A stretch of 64,000 nucleotides of DNA, taken from positions 248,001 through 312,000 of the forward strand of contig NC_018396.1 of NCBI RefSeq assembly GCF_000208865.1, written 5' to 3'. The stretch's first letter is position 1, and every line of letters starts with the position of its first letter. Under the pieces are notes generated by a model that did no database searches, was not told the origin of the DNA, and worked only from the letters and a program-made list of their open reading frames with translations. The position numbers and the translations under genes were made by a program. This document shows positions 48,240 through 58,857 of the stretch, one piece after another. Source of the stretch: Neospora caninum Liverpool (lineage: Eukaryota; Apicomplexa; Conoidasida; Eucoccidiorida; Sarcocystidae).

Positions 48240-51200
48240 ATGGCGAGGATACCTCCGCGTCCTTTATCGACAGGCGGAAGGACGGCTTCTTCCGTCCCAA
48301 CCGCAACGGGTCTCTCGTCTCTCTTCTCTCCCAGTGAAAAGCGTCAGACGCTCCTCTGCGTTCCTTCCTTTTCTCTCGGCGCGTCCTCGGCTTCGCTTTA
48401 TTACATCCCGTCTTTTTTGCCTCGCCGTTCTCTCTCCTCTCTCGCTTCTCTCGACAGACAGCCCCTCAGGGTTCACGCCTCTCTCAGAGAGCCAGCGGCC
48501 GTGTCTCTTCCCTTCTTCTCTTCCCGTCCTTCGTCTTCAGTTCAATTGCCTTCTGTTTCTCATCCAGGTCCATTCCATTTCCATCTTCCTGCGTGTCCCT
48601 CCTCCGTTTCTTCCTCTGTTTTCTCTTCTGGTCTGTTTTCCTCGCCTGCTTCTGCTTCTGATTCTTTCTGTTTTTCGCGATCATTTGCCTCTCGCGCAAC
48701 GCGCCGGCAACGAGAGAGACTGGAAAACAATCTCCTCTCGGAGTCAGTCAAGAGCCTCGTAGGCGACATCGAAAAAAACGAAGCTGCCGCTCCCCTCACC
48801 AGGGCGAATCGGAAACAGAGACCGCCTTCTCCTTCTCCGTCTCCTTCGTCTTCCCCTCCTGCCGAATCGTCTTTCTGGGGCAGCCGCGCAGAAGGCTTTT
48901 CTCGCGAGCTCAGCTTGTTGCATCGAGGGAGACGCAGGGACCGCGTAGGCGAGAAAATTTTGAATGGCGGGGCACAAGACGGGAACAGAAGGGGCGAAGA
49001 TGAGAGTGTGGGGAACGTTGAGGAAGAGTTTCGACGGAGACAGCGGTTGCTCCTCGCCGCAGAGGCGGACCGCGAAGATCAGGCGCTGCGAGGAACAAGG
49101 CCGAGACCCGGTAAGTCATTGAAACGACGAAACGACAAGCATCCGAAATCGCAGCTTGTCCACCTACAGCTCCAGACGCCAACAAAACCTGCATGCAGAG
49201 AGCGAGTGAGCGAGAGACTGGAGACGAATGCGCGGTCTCGGTTTCACATCCGAGTCACACAGCCCACACAGTGTAGCAGAGCGACTCGGGAGAGAAGAGA
49301 GTGAAGTCCGCCAACGATGTTTGGACGACGGCACACACGCAGAAAGGGAAAAATGTGTCTAGGCGTCAGTTGCATCAAAGGATGGCAAGAGCGGGGACGA
49401 GGAGGAATGAAAAAACGACGACGATGCGTCAAACATTCACAACCGATTTGCCTGTTTCTGCCGTGTACGCAGCTGTGTCGTCCCTACCGTCTTCCCCTTC
49501 CGATCTCGCTCCTTTTGAACACGATGAACAGGAAGCCATGTCTCTCAGTGAACAGGACCTCGCTGTCGCCTGCGATTTTGTTGCTCCCGCGCCCTCTTCC
49601 TCGCCTTTCGCTTCTCCCTCGTCTTTCTCTCCTTCCTCCCCTCCGCCTCCGTATCGCCTCCTGACTCACGAGGAGGCGAAGGCGATGCAGGAGGCGTACA
49701 GCGAGAAGTTGTACGAGGACCGCCGCCGACGCTGGCTGCGGATGTACGGTTTGCCGAATCCCGAGCGCGAAGCGCGTCTGCTTCTCCGAGAAAATGAAGA
49801 AGTAAGAAAAGGGCGGAGAGAGAGAGGGGCGCGGAGCAGTCCTCGTTCCGTAGAGCGAGGAGAGGAAGGCCGCCGGGCTCGACCGTCAGCGTCTCGCTTT
49901 GTCTTTTTGTGGTTTTTTTTCAGAAGGAACGCGTCCTACAGGAGGAGGAAGAGGTGCCGGGACTCGTTGGCGAGAACCCTGGGTACAGCGCGCGAATCGA
50001 AAAGATGGTCCGAGACACCAAGCGAGAGGAACTCGTGTCGCGGATCCGCGCGAAAATCCGCGAAGAGAAACTCGCAAATGCAAAGCTGATGAAGGCTCCC
50101 GCCCCGAATGTTGCAGGTGCGTTTCCCCTTTCTCTCCACTTTGGTGTGAGGTAGGGGGACGTTCTCCGTCGGGAGTTTTTCTGTTTCCGAATCCGCAAAG
50201 GAAAGCGCGCTCTGTGCTGACTTCGTTGAAGGCCCCAACATCCGCCCCTTGATCTTCCCTTTCCACATCTGGGGTTTTCCTTGTCCTCTCGTGTGATTCT
50301 CGTTTTCGTTCCACGTGTTTCCGCATCTCTCTTCTTTCTTCACACAGGCCACATCGTCGACGCGATCAAATACCACGTTGCGAGGCGCACGGTGCGGCTC
50401 GGCAGGTTGATCCAAGCGCAGTTGGAAGAATTTCTCACCTGGAACTCGCCCCACATGCTCTACAGCGTCCTCGACGGGGCTTCGGTGTCGATACACCACG
50501 TGGAGCAACGCACCACCAAGTGAGTTTTCGCGCGTGTGCTGTTGCATTCCCGCAACAGGTTTCGCGGACGAGGCATGTGCCACTCCAGCCCCCAGACATA
50601 TTTAGCCGCGAGCCGTGCCTTTGACCCAGGCACATAGCCGGGTTCCATTTTTCTCTTCCAACTTTTTGTTCGTCGTGTTCGTCTGTCCGGTCGACCGATT
50701 TGTCCTAGAGACTAGATAGACCCGACGCCGCCAATGCACAGACAACCTGTTAACACCATCTCTGCCTTGCGCTCCTTCGCTACCCTACTCCGTGTTCGTG
50801 TGTCTGGTTCTGCTTTCGGCTGTCTCCGTCTTTTTCCTCGGCGGTGTTCCCTTGCCTTTGGTCAACTCTTTTCTCCCGCGTTTCTTGCTGTTTCCCCACT
50901 CCGCTAGATATCGAGAGACACTCACGAGCCCAAAACCATAACTTCAAAGTCTCATTGGTTTGCGATAAAACACCTTCCCGTGTCGGGGATGTGTAAGCTC
51001 TCAGTGGCGTCCCCGTTCTTCGGCGGGGCTCTGGTATCTTCTCGGTGTTTTGCCTTTCCTTCGACTCGTGAGATGGTGCTTTTACAGTCTTGTAAACGTC
51101 TTCACTGCCGACAAATGTGGCAGTACACACGTAGATTTGGAGGTGCCCTAGTGCTGTACAGTCGCGCCCCGTCCCGGCTTGAGCCCACTCACCGTACTCG

Positions 51201-51682
51201 CGAGGCAGTTTTACGGGTGTGGACTGTGGAGCTTCTCGAGTTTGGTGTTTCCCTGACGCTTGGTTCCACGTTCGTGAGAACGCCTAGTGTGCACTGTTGA
51301 ACAGACGAGCCTTAAATGCCTTTTTCTTCGGCGTTTTTTCAGATCTGTCTGCTTCGTGTACTACACGCTGACATCTTCGCATGATCCAGAAGACATCCAG
51401 CGGCGCCTCGAGCAGGCCGCCCCGCAGTTTCGCATGCAGATTGCGCGTCGCCTGCAGCTCGGCTACACTCCCGAGATTCGGTTCCTTCCTCAGCCTGACG
51501 GCGAGCTTTTCAACAAGCATCGTCTCTTCAAGTTGGCCGCGCCGCGCAAGAAATCTGGCATGCCTACGCACCGCACACAAGGCAAGCTTCATGACGCTGC
51601 TCTAGGGTCAGGCGCGGGAGACCGCGAGCACAACTTTCAAGTTCTCAAGGGAGGATGGACGAAATCCATGCATGGCTTTTAG
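48240..51682 (+). CDS. Ribosome-binding factor A (RbfA), organellar
   Basis: RbfA is a KH-like protein that helps mature the bacterial-type small ribosomal subunit. Exons 48240-49110, 49473-49801, 49924-50116, 50348-50519 and 51343-51682 splice in phase to 634 aa. The RbfA domain covers roughly residues 462-580: VARRTVRLGRLIQAQLEEFL opens it, a strand-rich middle SVSIHHVEQRTTK and SVCFVYYTLTS follows, then the diagnostic EQAAPQFRMQIARRLQLGYT and PEIRFLPQPD. The first 400 residues are a Ser/Arg-rich extension with no hydrophobic signal at the very start, fitting a mitochondrial presequence better than a bipartite plastid signal, though this is inference. The chosen ATG is the only in-frame one in the upstream open frame, whose 5' part is C/T-rich like a 5' UTR. 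With IF-2 it is the second organellar translation factor in the window. Confidence 0.88.
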
Positions 51683-54353
51683 ACTCTCCGCGGGGAACGA
51701 AGAACAGAAATCGAGTCGCGCACAACTGCAAGGCAACAGGTGTGGCTCTCATACACATGTACCTACTTTTTTATATGTGAATGTGGGGATTGATCTGCAC
51801 AGCTCTGCATGCGCATCGCATTTTTGCGCAGGTCCATGACTGCCTGTGATGTGCGTGAATGCGTATTATATATATATATATATATGTATAAGTAAGCGTC
51901 AGTATTAGTTTTCTTCCGTGAGACGATATACCGACGGTTAGGGGACAGCACCATGCATTTAACATTTTCAAGAGCGACCGCGCTCTTTCTCGTTCAGTCA
52001 CCCTAGTGGTTATCAAAATCTCTTTGTCAGTGACAAGGGAAAACATAAACTTTCCGTCTGTCCGTGTGTCGTTTCGCGGGTAACCGCCTCTTGGCGGCTG
52101 CGGTTGCCCACCACGTCGCCGGCTGCATGTACTGGCGAACATGCCACACATCTCTGGCAGGGTCCGCTCCCTCCTTCCACCCCCTTAGACATTGTGCGGA
52201 AACCACAGGGACAGAGCTGCACGGTTCCTGTCAAGTCGCAGCGACTTCGCCGCTGCGCATTCACACATAAAAACTGGCTGTGCGCCTGCAACGGATCGCA
52301 GCCAGAGACTGTGTGGAGGTGCTCGAACAGACAGGTAGTTGCTCCCTAGAGCGCATGTTTCGTTTTCTCAAATGCGGTAGTCCGTCACACGTATATTGGA
52401 AAGCCGGGCGCACATGCTGAAATGTAGCAAGGGTGCGGTTGAGTGTTTGCGGAGGCGCCGCGAGAAGCAAAGGCTGCAGAGGTGGCTAGAATACACGGCT
52501 CGGCGTTTAGGGTCCCGGTCACGCTGAAGCGGATTGGGTGAGTGCGTAGAATGTCTGTAGCAGCTCTGGAGGCGTTCCTGAAGAACAAACACGATCGCGT
52601 ATTTCTGGCTACCACGGTAATATACGTTCGCCCCTCAGAATATCTGGACGAACCAGCGGCTCATCGGCCAAAAAAAGACAACTCGGAGATGGGTGCAGTC
52701 CGGCACTGTGGCGCCGCGTGTCGTCGAAAGGAGACTTCCTCCTGGCTTCTCTGGCTTCTTACACCACGGCTAAAACGGAAGTCTGGAACGGGAGAAGTGT
52801 TTCGTTCTTCCTGGGTTATTTTTGGTCCCAATGCGTGCGCTCCGTGAGTGCCGGGAAGTGGGTGTGTCGCTCTACGGCCACTAGCTCAGGCAGATGGAAG
52901 CCGAACCAGGTAGCAATTAGTCAGATGCATGAATTGGGAGCGGCCACAGCATGGGGAAGGCTTTGTACCTGTCTAGAGGGGCAGTCGGCGCACTCGGTTT
53001 GTGTTTTTCCAGAACAGACTCCGAGCGACTGACTGTACGATGAAGGCGGTGGATGGATGCAGTGTGACGCCGTGGCGGGAAGGTACCGGTATGTCTTTGT
53101 CAACGATCAACGAAAACGGTTGGGATGCGCTCCCGTTGGTGTGTCAAGCGAACGCAAGACAGAATTCGCATTCCTGGTTATCGCAGCGAGGGCTACAAAG
53201 GGCATTCTTTGGGTCAAAGATTGTTTTTGAGCATGTGTGGCATAGACCGATGAAAGATCTGTGTCTGACGCTTTGGCGTTTCGTTCGCGAAGCGTTTCAG
53301 TTGTTTGAGTCAAGGGATGCGAGAGCCCCAAATCCACTGAGTCGGACGGTCCTCCAGTGCAGTCGTTTTCATTCTTGAGTCCTTGCACCTCAAGTTCCAC
53401 TTAAGATAAAAGGGGGAGGTCCACAAAAGAAATAGAATGCACTCTGTGATCAGACAATTGCGAATGTTTGGAACAGGCGCGACTCGAACCATCACGGGCG
53501 AACTGGTCTGTCCTAAGGACAACCATGTTCCTCTGAGGGCGAGGCAGCACCGTCTTCCCAGTCATTTCTTCTTTGGCTTGTCATGCGAAGTGTCGGGGAG
53601 CCAACTGCCCCGCCTGCATTACTCAAGTGCACGAACCCATTCTCTTCTTCCCAAAAATCTAGGGCCCCCGTCGAGGGGCTTTGCCGTCGAGGTAGGAGAC
53701 GCGAACGACGGCGCGACTGCCCTACAACGCTGCTGCTTCGCCGACGACGTCGCGACGACGACGGAGATTTTTCTGGGAACGAAAAACGCCGCAGATGCAG
53801 ATATTGGGAGGCGCCAAATGGGGACAGACGGAAGGACAGACTGGACACCGTGTCTTCATGGGGTGTTCGGTTTGGATTGGCTTTCCGTGGTTGATGCAGA
53901 CCAAGTTAAGGATCAGACTTCCCAACTAGTTCTAGGCTCGCAGAACCATCACAGAGAAGGTTTTTGTGTTGGCAGAACGTCATGTTGTCAGCCTCGGGCC
54001 ACGGGTGGATAGGAACGTCACTCCGTTCGTAGGAAGTGCGAATTTTCTGTGCGAGCTCTGACCGGCAGCCCAATGTGCACAAGCGCGGGCTCTGGCGCGT
54101 AACTGCTGTTACGTCCGTTTTCCGATACTTCATGTCAGAGCTCTGCGATTTTTACACTGTTCTTTGTTGTGTTAGCAGTCGGCGTTCTAAGGGTTTGCAA
54201 CCTTGAGGCGGAAGGTGTCTGGAGTGCTGAAAGTGGAGAATCCTCCAGCCCGTCCAGACAGGATGGAAGCACCAATAAATGAGTCAAACTGAGGAAAGGA
54301 CGCTAGACGGATTCATGTGGGGGCGCGTATTACCCCGTCGCCTTCTCGGTCGC

Positions 54354-54710
54354 TCAGCCTTCGACGTGTTTGCACTGGCGGAGAGGCTGGATGCGCGTCG
54401 GCTTCGGAGGCTCACCTCCTGCCAGGCGTTTGGCCCCGACGAAGCCTTTCAAAGAGCGTGTGCCGCGTTTCTGGTAATGCGGGAGAACCTTGGACTGCAC
54501 CCGAATGGCAAGCGCCGCGAGCAGGACACTGAGAAACCCGCAGATCGCTCCCCAGCTCCACACCGGCAGCGTCAGAGTGTACAGCACCTGCCAAGCGTCC
54601 GGGTCAGCAAACAGCGTTTCCCAATGCTTGGCCAGCAAGTAACCGGTCATCGCCAGCGCCGCGAGCGCCCCTACCCAAAGGATCAAAACCAGTAAGCGAT
54701 ATTTGTTCAT
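54354..54710 (-). CDS. Unrecognised 118-aa protein with two membrane helices
   Basis: From the ATG at 54710 the frame runs 118 codons to TGA. Two hydrophobic helices (LLVLILWVGALAALAMTGYL near residues 5-24; TLTLPVWSWGAICGFLSVLL near 43-62) are joined by a short acidic loop (HWETLFADPDAW) and followed by a basic tail. I do not recognise the family. The texture (Ala/Leu/Val-rich helices, GCG and CTG codons, no low-complexity insert) is more bacterial than the other genes here. Alternatives are an exon of an intron-split parasite gene (an acceptor-like tgtgtgtag lies just upstream), an old transfer, or a foreign fragment. The frame also continues upstream to about 54866. Confidence 0.3.
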   Translation of the reverse strand: MNKYRLLVLILWVGALAALAMTGYLLAKHWETLFADPDAWQVLYTLTLPVWSWGAICGFLSVLLAALAIRVQSKVLPHYQKRGTRSLKGFVGAKRLAGGEPPKPTRIQPLRQCKHVEG

Positions 54711-57700
54711 TTGGCGGGACAGCCACCTACACACAGCAAGGGAGTCAGCCTGGGACTTCGTCTGAGCGAAACGGCAGGTTCCTATCCATCTGATGACTTC
54801 GCAGACGTACCAAGGTTGACCGATGTAGAAACTGAACATACGAGTCTTTCGGCACGCGCAAGGCAACTGGAGTGTCGCTGTACAGAGGAGTCGATTTCGC
54901 TCCTTGTTGCACCTCGAACGGCGTTGGGCAGGCTGCTCATGCCCCGGGCAACCGAAAAAACGGTTTTTCTCATGGCTTGTGCCGGGCGAGGGCAGAGGAA
55001 GATGCCGGCAGTTCCATCCTAACCAGCGTGGCCAACGTGTTTGTTCGTCAGCCTGCGACCTACCAGCTGATCAGCAGCTCGGCGGGTCCGCGAGGGCTCG
55101 CCACCCCGGGCGGTCTAATGGCAGTCGGCATGCGGGAACAGCTGAGGCTCAGGGATCCTTACCGTTTTTTCATGTCAGACATTTTTGCTTTTATGGGGGG
55201 CGGTACATCGCCAAGGTAAGCCTGAAAGTTGGTCAATGTAGGACGAAGCAGTCAGCAGTGACCCATCTACGAGAAACCCCCGATCGAGCGGGAGAGGTAT
55301 CTGCTGTTCCTGTCATCCGCTGCGGTGTGGCACATCTGTTCACCACTTTACTGGTGGCAGGTTTTTGTCGCGTCAAGCTTTCAGTTCGTTTCTCTACTTA
55401 GAGCAGCGATGAAGGCGTGGAACTCGTAATATGCGACGAGACTTACTGTTGGTTGCCATGAGCAGCTACGTGAAGGGTCATCGTAGATCGCGCACCACCA
55501 GTCCTGATCACATGCAGCCGTGGAGCAGCTAGACGGAAAACTGAGTTTCAGCGTTGACGATGAACGCAGAAGGTAGCGACCGTCCACGATGCGTACAAGC
55601 AGGGATCATGGCAGGGGAAAATCCAACTGCTGGGAGCGCTGCAACTACCCATTACGAAACGCAGCTCCAGCCATACGGCCGAAATACCCCGGTTAGACCC
55701 CGTTCCTTAGTAGACTCTCAGGGTGCTTCGAGCGGGAAACCTGCCCCGCACTCAGACCCCTGCTGAAATGCGTGTCTGGGTAACCTTGAACTGAGTCACA
55801 CGCACAGACGAATGCCGCTGGCGAAACGGACAGTCCCATCTGTCTACGAGAGAGAATCTTTAATGTATGCATAGCACGACCCCAGAATGTCTAGGTGTCC
55901 TCTACCTCTGCTACATCTCGTCCCCCGTTCCATTCGTTAAGTCAAAAAACGGAAACAGGAATCCTTCCTGCAAGCTTCTTGAACTCGTATGCGCAAACGC
56001 ATTTGGCTGCATGTGCAATCTGTCACCCGCAGCCCGACTCTCTAGGCAACAGGCCCGTGGCTGGCTAAAGGTCCACAGGTTACACAACTCCATTCTCGCG
56101 ACAAGGAGAGAATTTCTATTCAATGTGTGGCGGGTCGCTCGCTCGTTGCGCACTGGCAAGATGCCAGAGGCAAACGAGATTGACTCTACAAGTGACACGT
56201 CTCTGGTCGAGACCTCGCGTGCATGAGAAAGCCCTGCACAGGCAAGTACGAGACTCACCCGGCCGCCAAGCTGGCGGTACGCCTTCACGTCTTTGACACG
56301 AAACACGACTGAAGTCGTCTCCATCTTCCTTGATACAGAACGCTCAATGGTGCAACATTTGCGAAAGGCCAGCCTGGACTTTGCAAAGTCAGAAAAGCCT
56401 CGAGAAGTGTCTCTCGGCGCCGAGCTTCCGGCTCTCTTCCCTAGAGACACGGGAACTCAGTGCGCCGCTGTTTTTTCGTCCACTCTCCCAGGCGCGCTCT
56501 GTCACGAGAACGGTATGTGTGGGTCGTTTGCAGAGCCCCCTCCGAACCGGGGTGAACCGCGGTGTATTCGAAACACGAGTACGGAATAAAAGCGACGGCG
56601 TTCTGTAGCCCCGAATCCGATTCCCAATACAGATGCAGTCCCACGCGACCTGCGGAATCAGTCCCACGCAGCCCCAGCTGTTTACTGTGAGTCAGACAAC
56701 TTCGAATGAGACCAAGCAAAAGAAACCTCCAGCCTTCGTACTTTCTCCTCGATCTGTCAATAACCTTGTTCGCAGTGGAAGCAAGGTTAGCTTCCCTACT
56801 GCGTTACCGTCGCCTTCAATTTGAAAGAAGATGGGCCTCCGCCACAGGGCTCCACGACACAGTGATTTCTGGGAAAATGGGGAAACCATTTGGAAGCCAC
56901 GCATGTAGATCGCGCGCAGCCACACTTTACACACACAAATCGTGCACAATTTTTCACGGTCTGCACGTGACGCTGCCGCCTCACTTTGGGGCGAGCAGTT
57001 CTCGGTGTCCGGCGACAAGGTCGGGGACAGGTTTGCTCCAAAGAGGGAAGATGAGTGCTCGTTCGCTTAGCCATGTGGCCTCGGGACGCAAGAAAGGACC
57101 CACTCGGTCAGGAACATGAGACCGAGCGACTGCCACACCAATTGATAGAGGTGGGGAGCGGATGAGTAATTGAATGTCGGTATAGTTACTCGTTTGTTCT
57201 GCATTCGTCCACGCCATATTTTCTCGTGCGCTCCGGGCATCCTTGGCTTCTAACTACGCCACAGGCTTCACCACTGTTATGCCTAGACTTATTCTTTCAC
57301 CTCTGCCGAGATACGGCGACACCTTAGTATCTACATGGATGAGTAGCTAGACCGAGCACTCGGTTCGCGGCCCGACACTGAGACCCCGCACCTCTTCTAC
57401 CCTCCATTTCAGTCGGCACTGGCCGACTGTTTGTTCCATTGGTTGCTCGATTCCGGGGAAAAAGCTTTCTCATCTTTGAAAACTACACAGGAGCCTTGCT
57501 GATGAAAAAAACATTGTTCCGTTTCTACGGGGCCCCTGTCACTCCACGCTGTCTCACAACGGAAATCCACTCTACATCTTCCTATGGCATTTTCGTTCCC
57601 CGCTATTGATCGACACCACGCTTTTCTCCACAATCGGGTGCGACTTGCTAACAAGCGCTGGACCACAATTCAGTCAAGAGAGAGTGCGGTTTCCCTCATG

Positions 57701-58444
57701 AGGGTCACGTGAATATGCGTCAGTGTAGCCTCTCAGTCCTCTCGAACTCCGGCGGGTGTACAAGCAAACGACGCCTCGACAGCGAAAGCGCGCAGGTGCC
57801 TTTCCGTTTTTTTGACTGCCGAGCTGATTTGATGGCACGTGCATCCATACACCATGAACAAAGAGCGAAGAGTTTCCGGGAGAGAGAAAAGATGAACACC
57901 AGGGAACAGGAAACAATCCAGCGGGTAGTGCGTAGGCGAAACTCCAACACCTGTACCGTGCTACCGGGAGGTCCTGCTACGCATGTGTATAGAGATGGAT
58001 AGAAGGATAGGTATATGTAAGGTTTGCTAATCGCCTGCGGCCCTTTTAACTCTGGTATATATAGCCATTTAAAGGAGAATTTCGTTGCACTTGGTACATT
58101 TTTTATTCGGTATGTTAATACCTAACAATATGGTTGTGTATATCGCGGTAAACGTGCCAACGGTTTCCGGTGCTTTCTGATGAGCATTCTGTTTTTCTGG
58201 GTCGAGATACCGGGTGCCACGGCAGGAGCACAACAAAGCTCGCCATCCGAATCACGTGCATTTATAGTGGGGTCCAACGTATATTAAAAAAACCAACATT
58301 TGTATGCAAGCTGTACGAATATAATGATATTCACTTAGGTAGACTGCTTCCTCTGAGGGTAACCTGGATTGTTTGTGGCTGCCCGCTGAAATGGCACTGC
58401 ACCTGCTATACAGGCTTCCGATCCTCTTGCTTATTAATACACCG

Positions 58445-58465
58445 ATATATATATATATATATATC
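58445..58465. repeat. (AT)n microsatellite downstream of CCDC25
   Basis: AT run about 400 bases beyond the CCDC25 stop codon. Confidence 0.9.
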
Positions 58466-58857
58466 TAGTGTCTGTGAGTGAACATATATGTGTACATGTG
58501 GACGTATGCATCTCTACATTTTGGCCTAGATGCAGGTAAGTTCTTTCGTTACAGGAGTATGCATGCAGCACCGCTTGTTCCTGCTGACCAGGCTGAGTCG
58601 GCAGAGTTGCTGGCCTGCCGACGTCATGAATCTGGAGGTAATCGGAAAAAAAGAGGGGAAAACACGAAACTGCGTACACCTCCAAGAGCGAGGGCACGGT
58701 TTCAAAACCGCGCGCAAACCGCGCGCCTGGAGCAGCGAGGTATGCGTGTCGTCACAACGCTAAAAATCGGTTTGTGGACAAGGAAAAAGCACAAATTCGC
58801 GTTTGCGTGAACAATCGAAGCCGGGAAGATGCCAAACCAACAGACGGGCAAAGCAAA

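Larger units (their letters stand above)
51683..58857. other. Gene-poor 7.2 kb region
   Basis: No complete gene can be supported. It holds an (AT)n run at 51867-51891, a tRNA-like but unfoldable segment at 53470-53531, a two-helix membrane ORF at 54354-54710 (minus), and two splice-bounded minus-strand open segments (about 56331-56262 and 55536-55451) that could be exons. Base composition is more even than in the flanking genes. The last part before 58857 should include the CCDC25 3' UTR and an AT run at 58445-58465. Confidence 0.4.

Noticed and set aside
55020..55219. Plus-strand peptide with LATPGGLMAVG resembling the APGGLIGVG loop of eIF2-gamma
   Set aside because: The likeness is limited to about ten residues, flanking motifs are absent, and no neighbouring exon supports a pseudogene.
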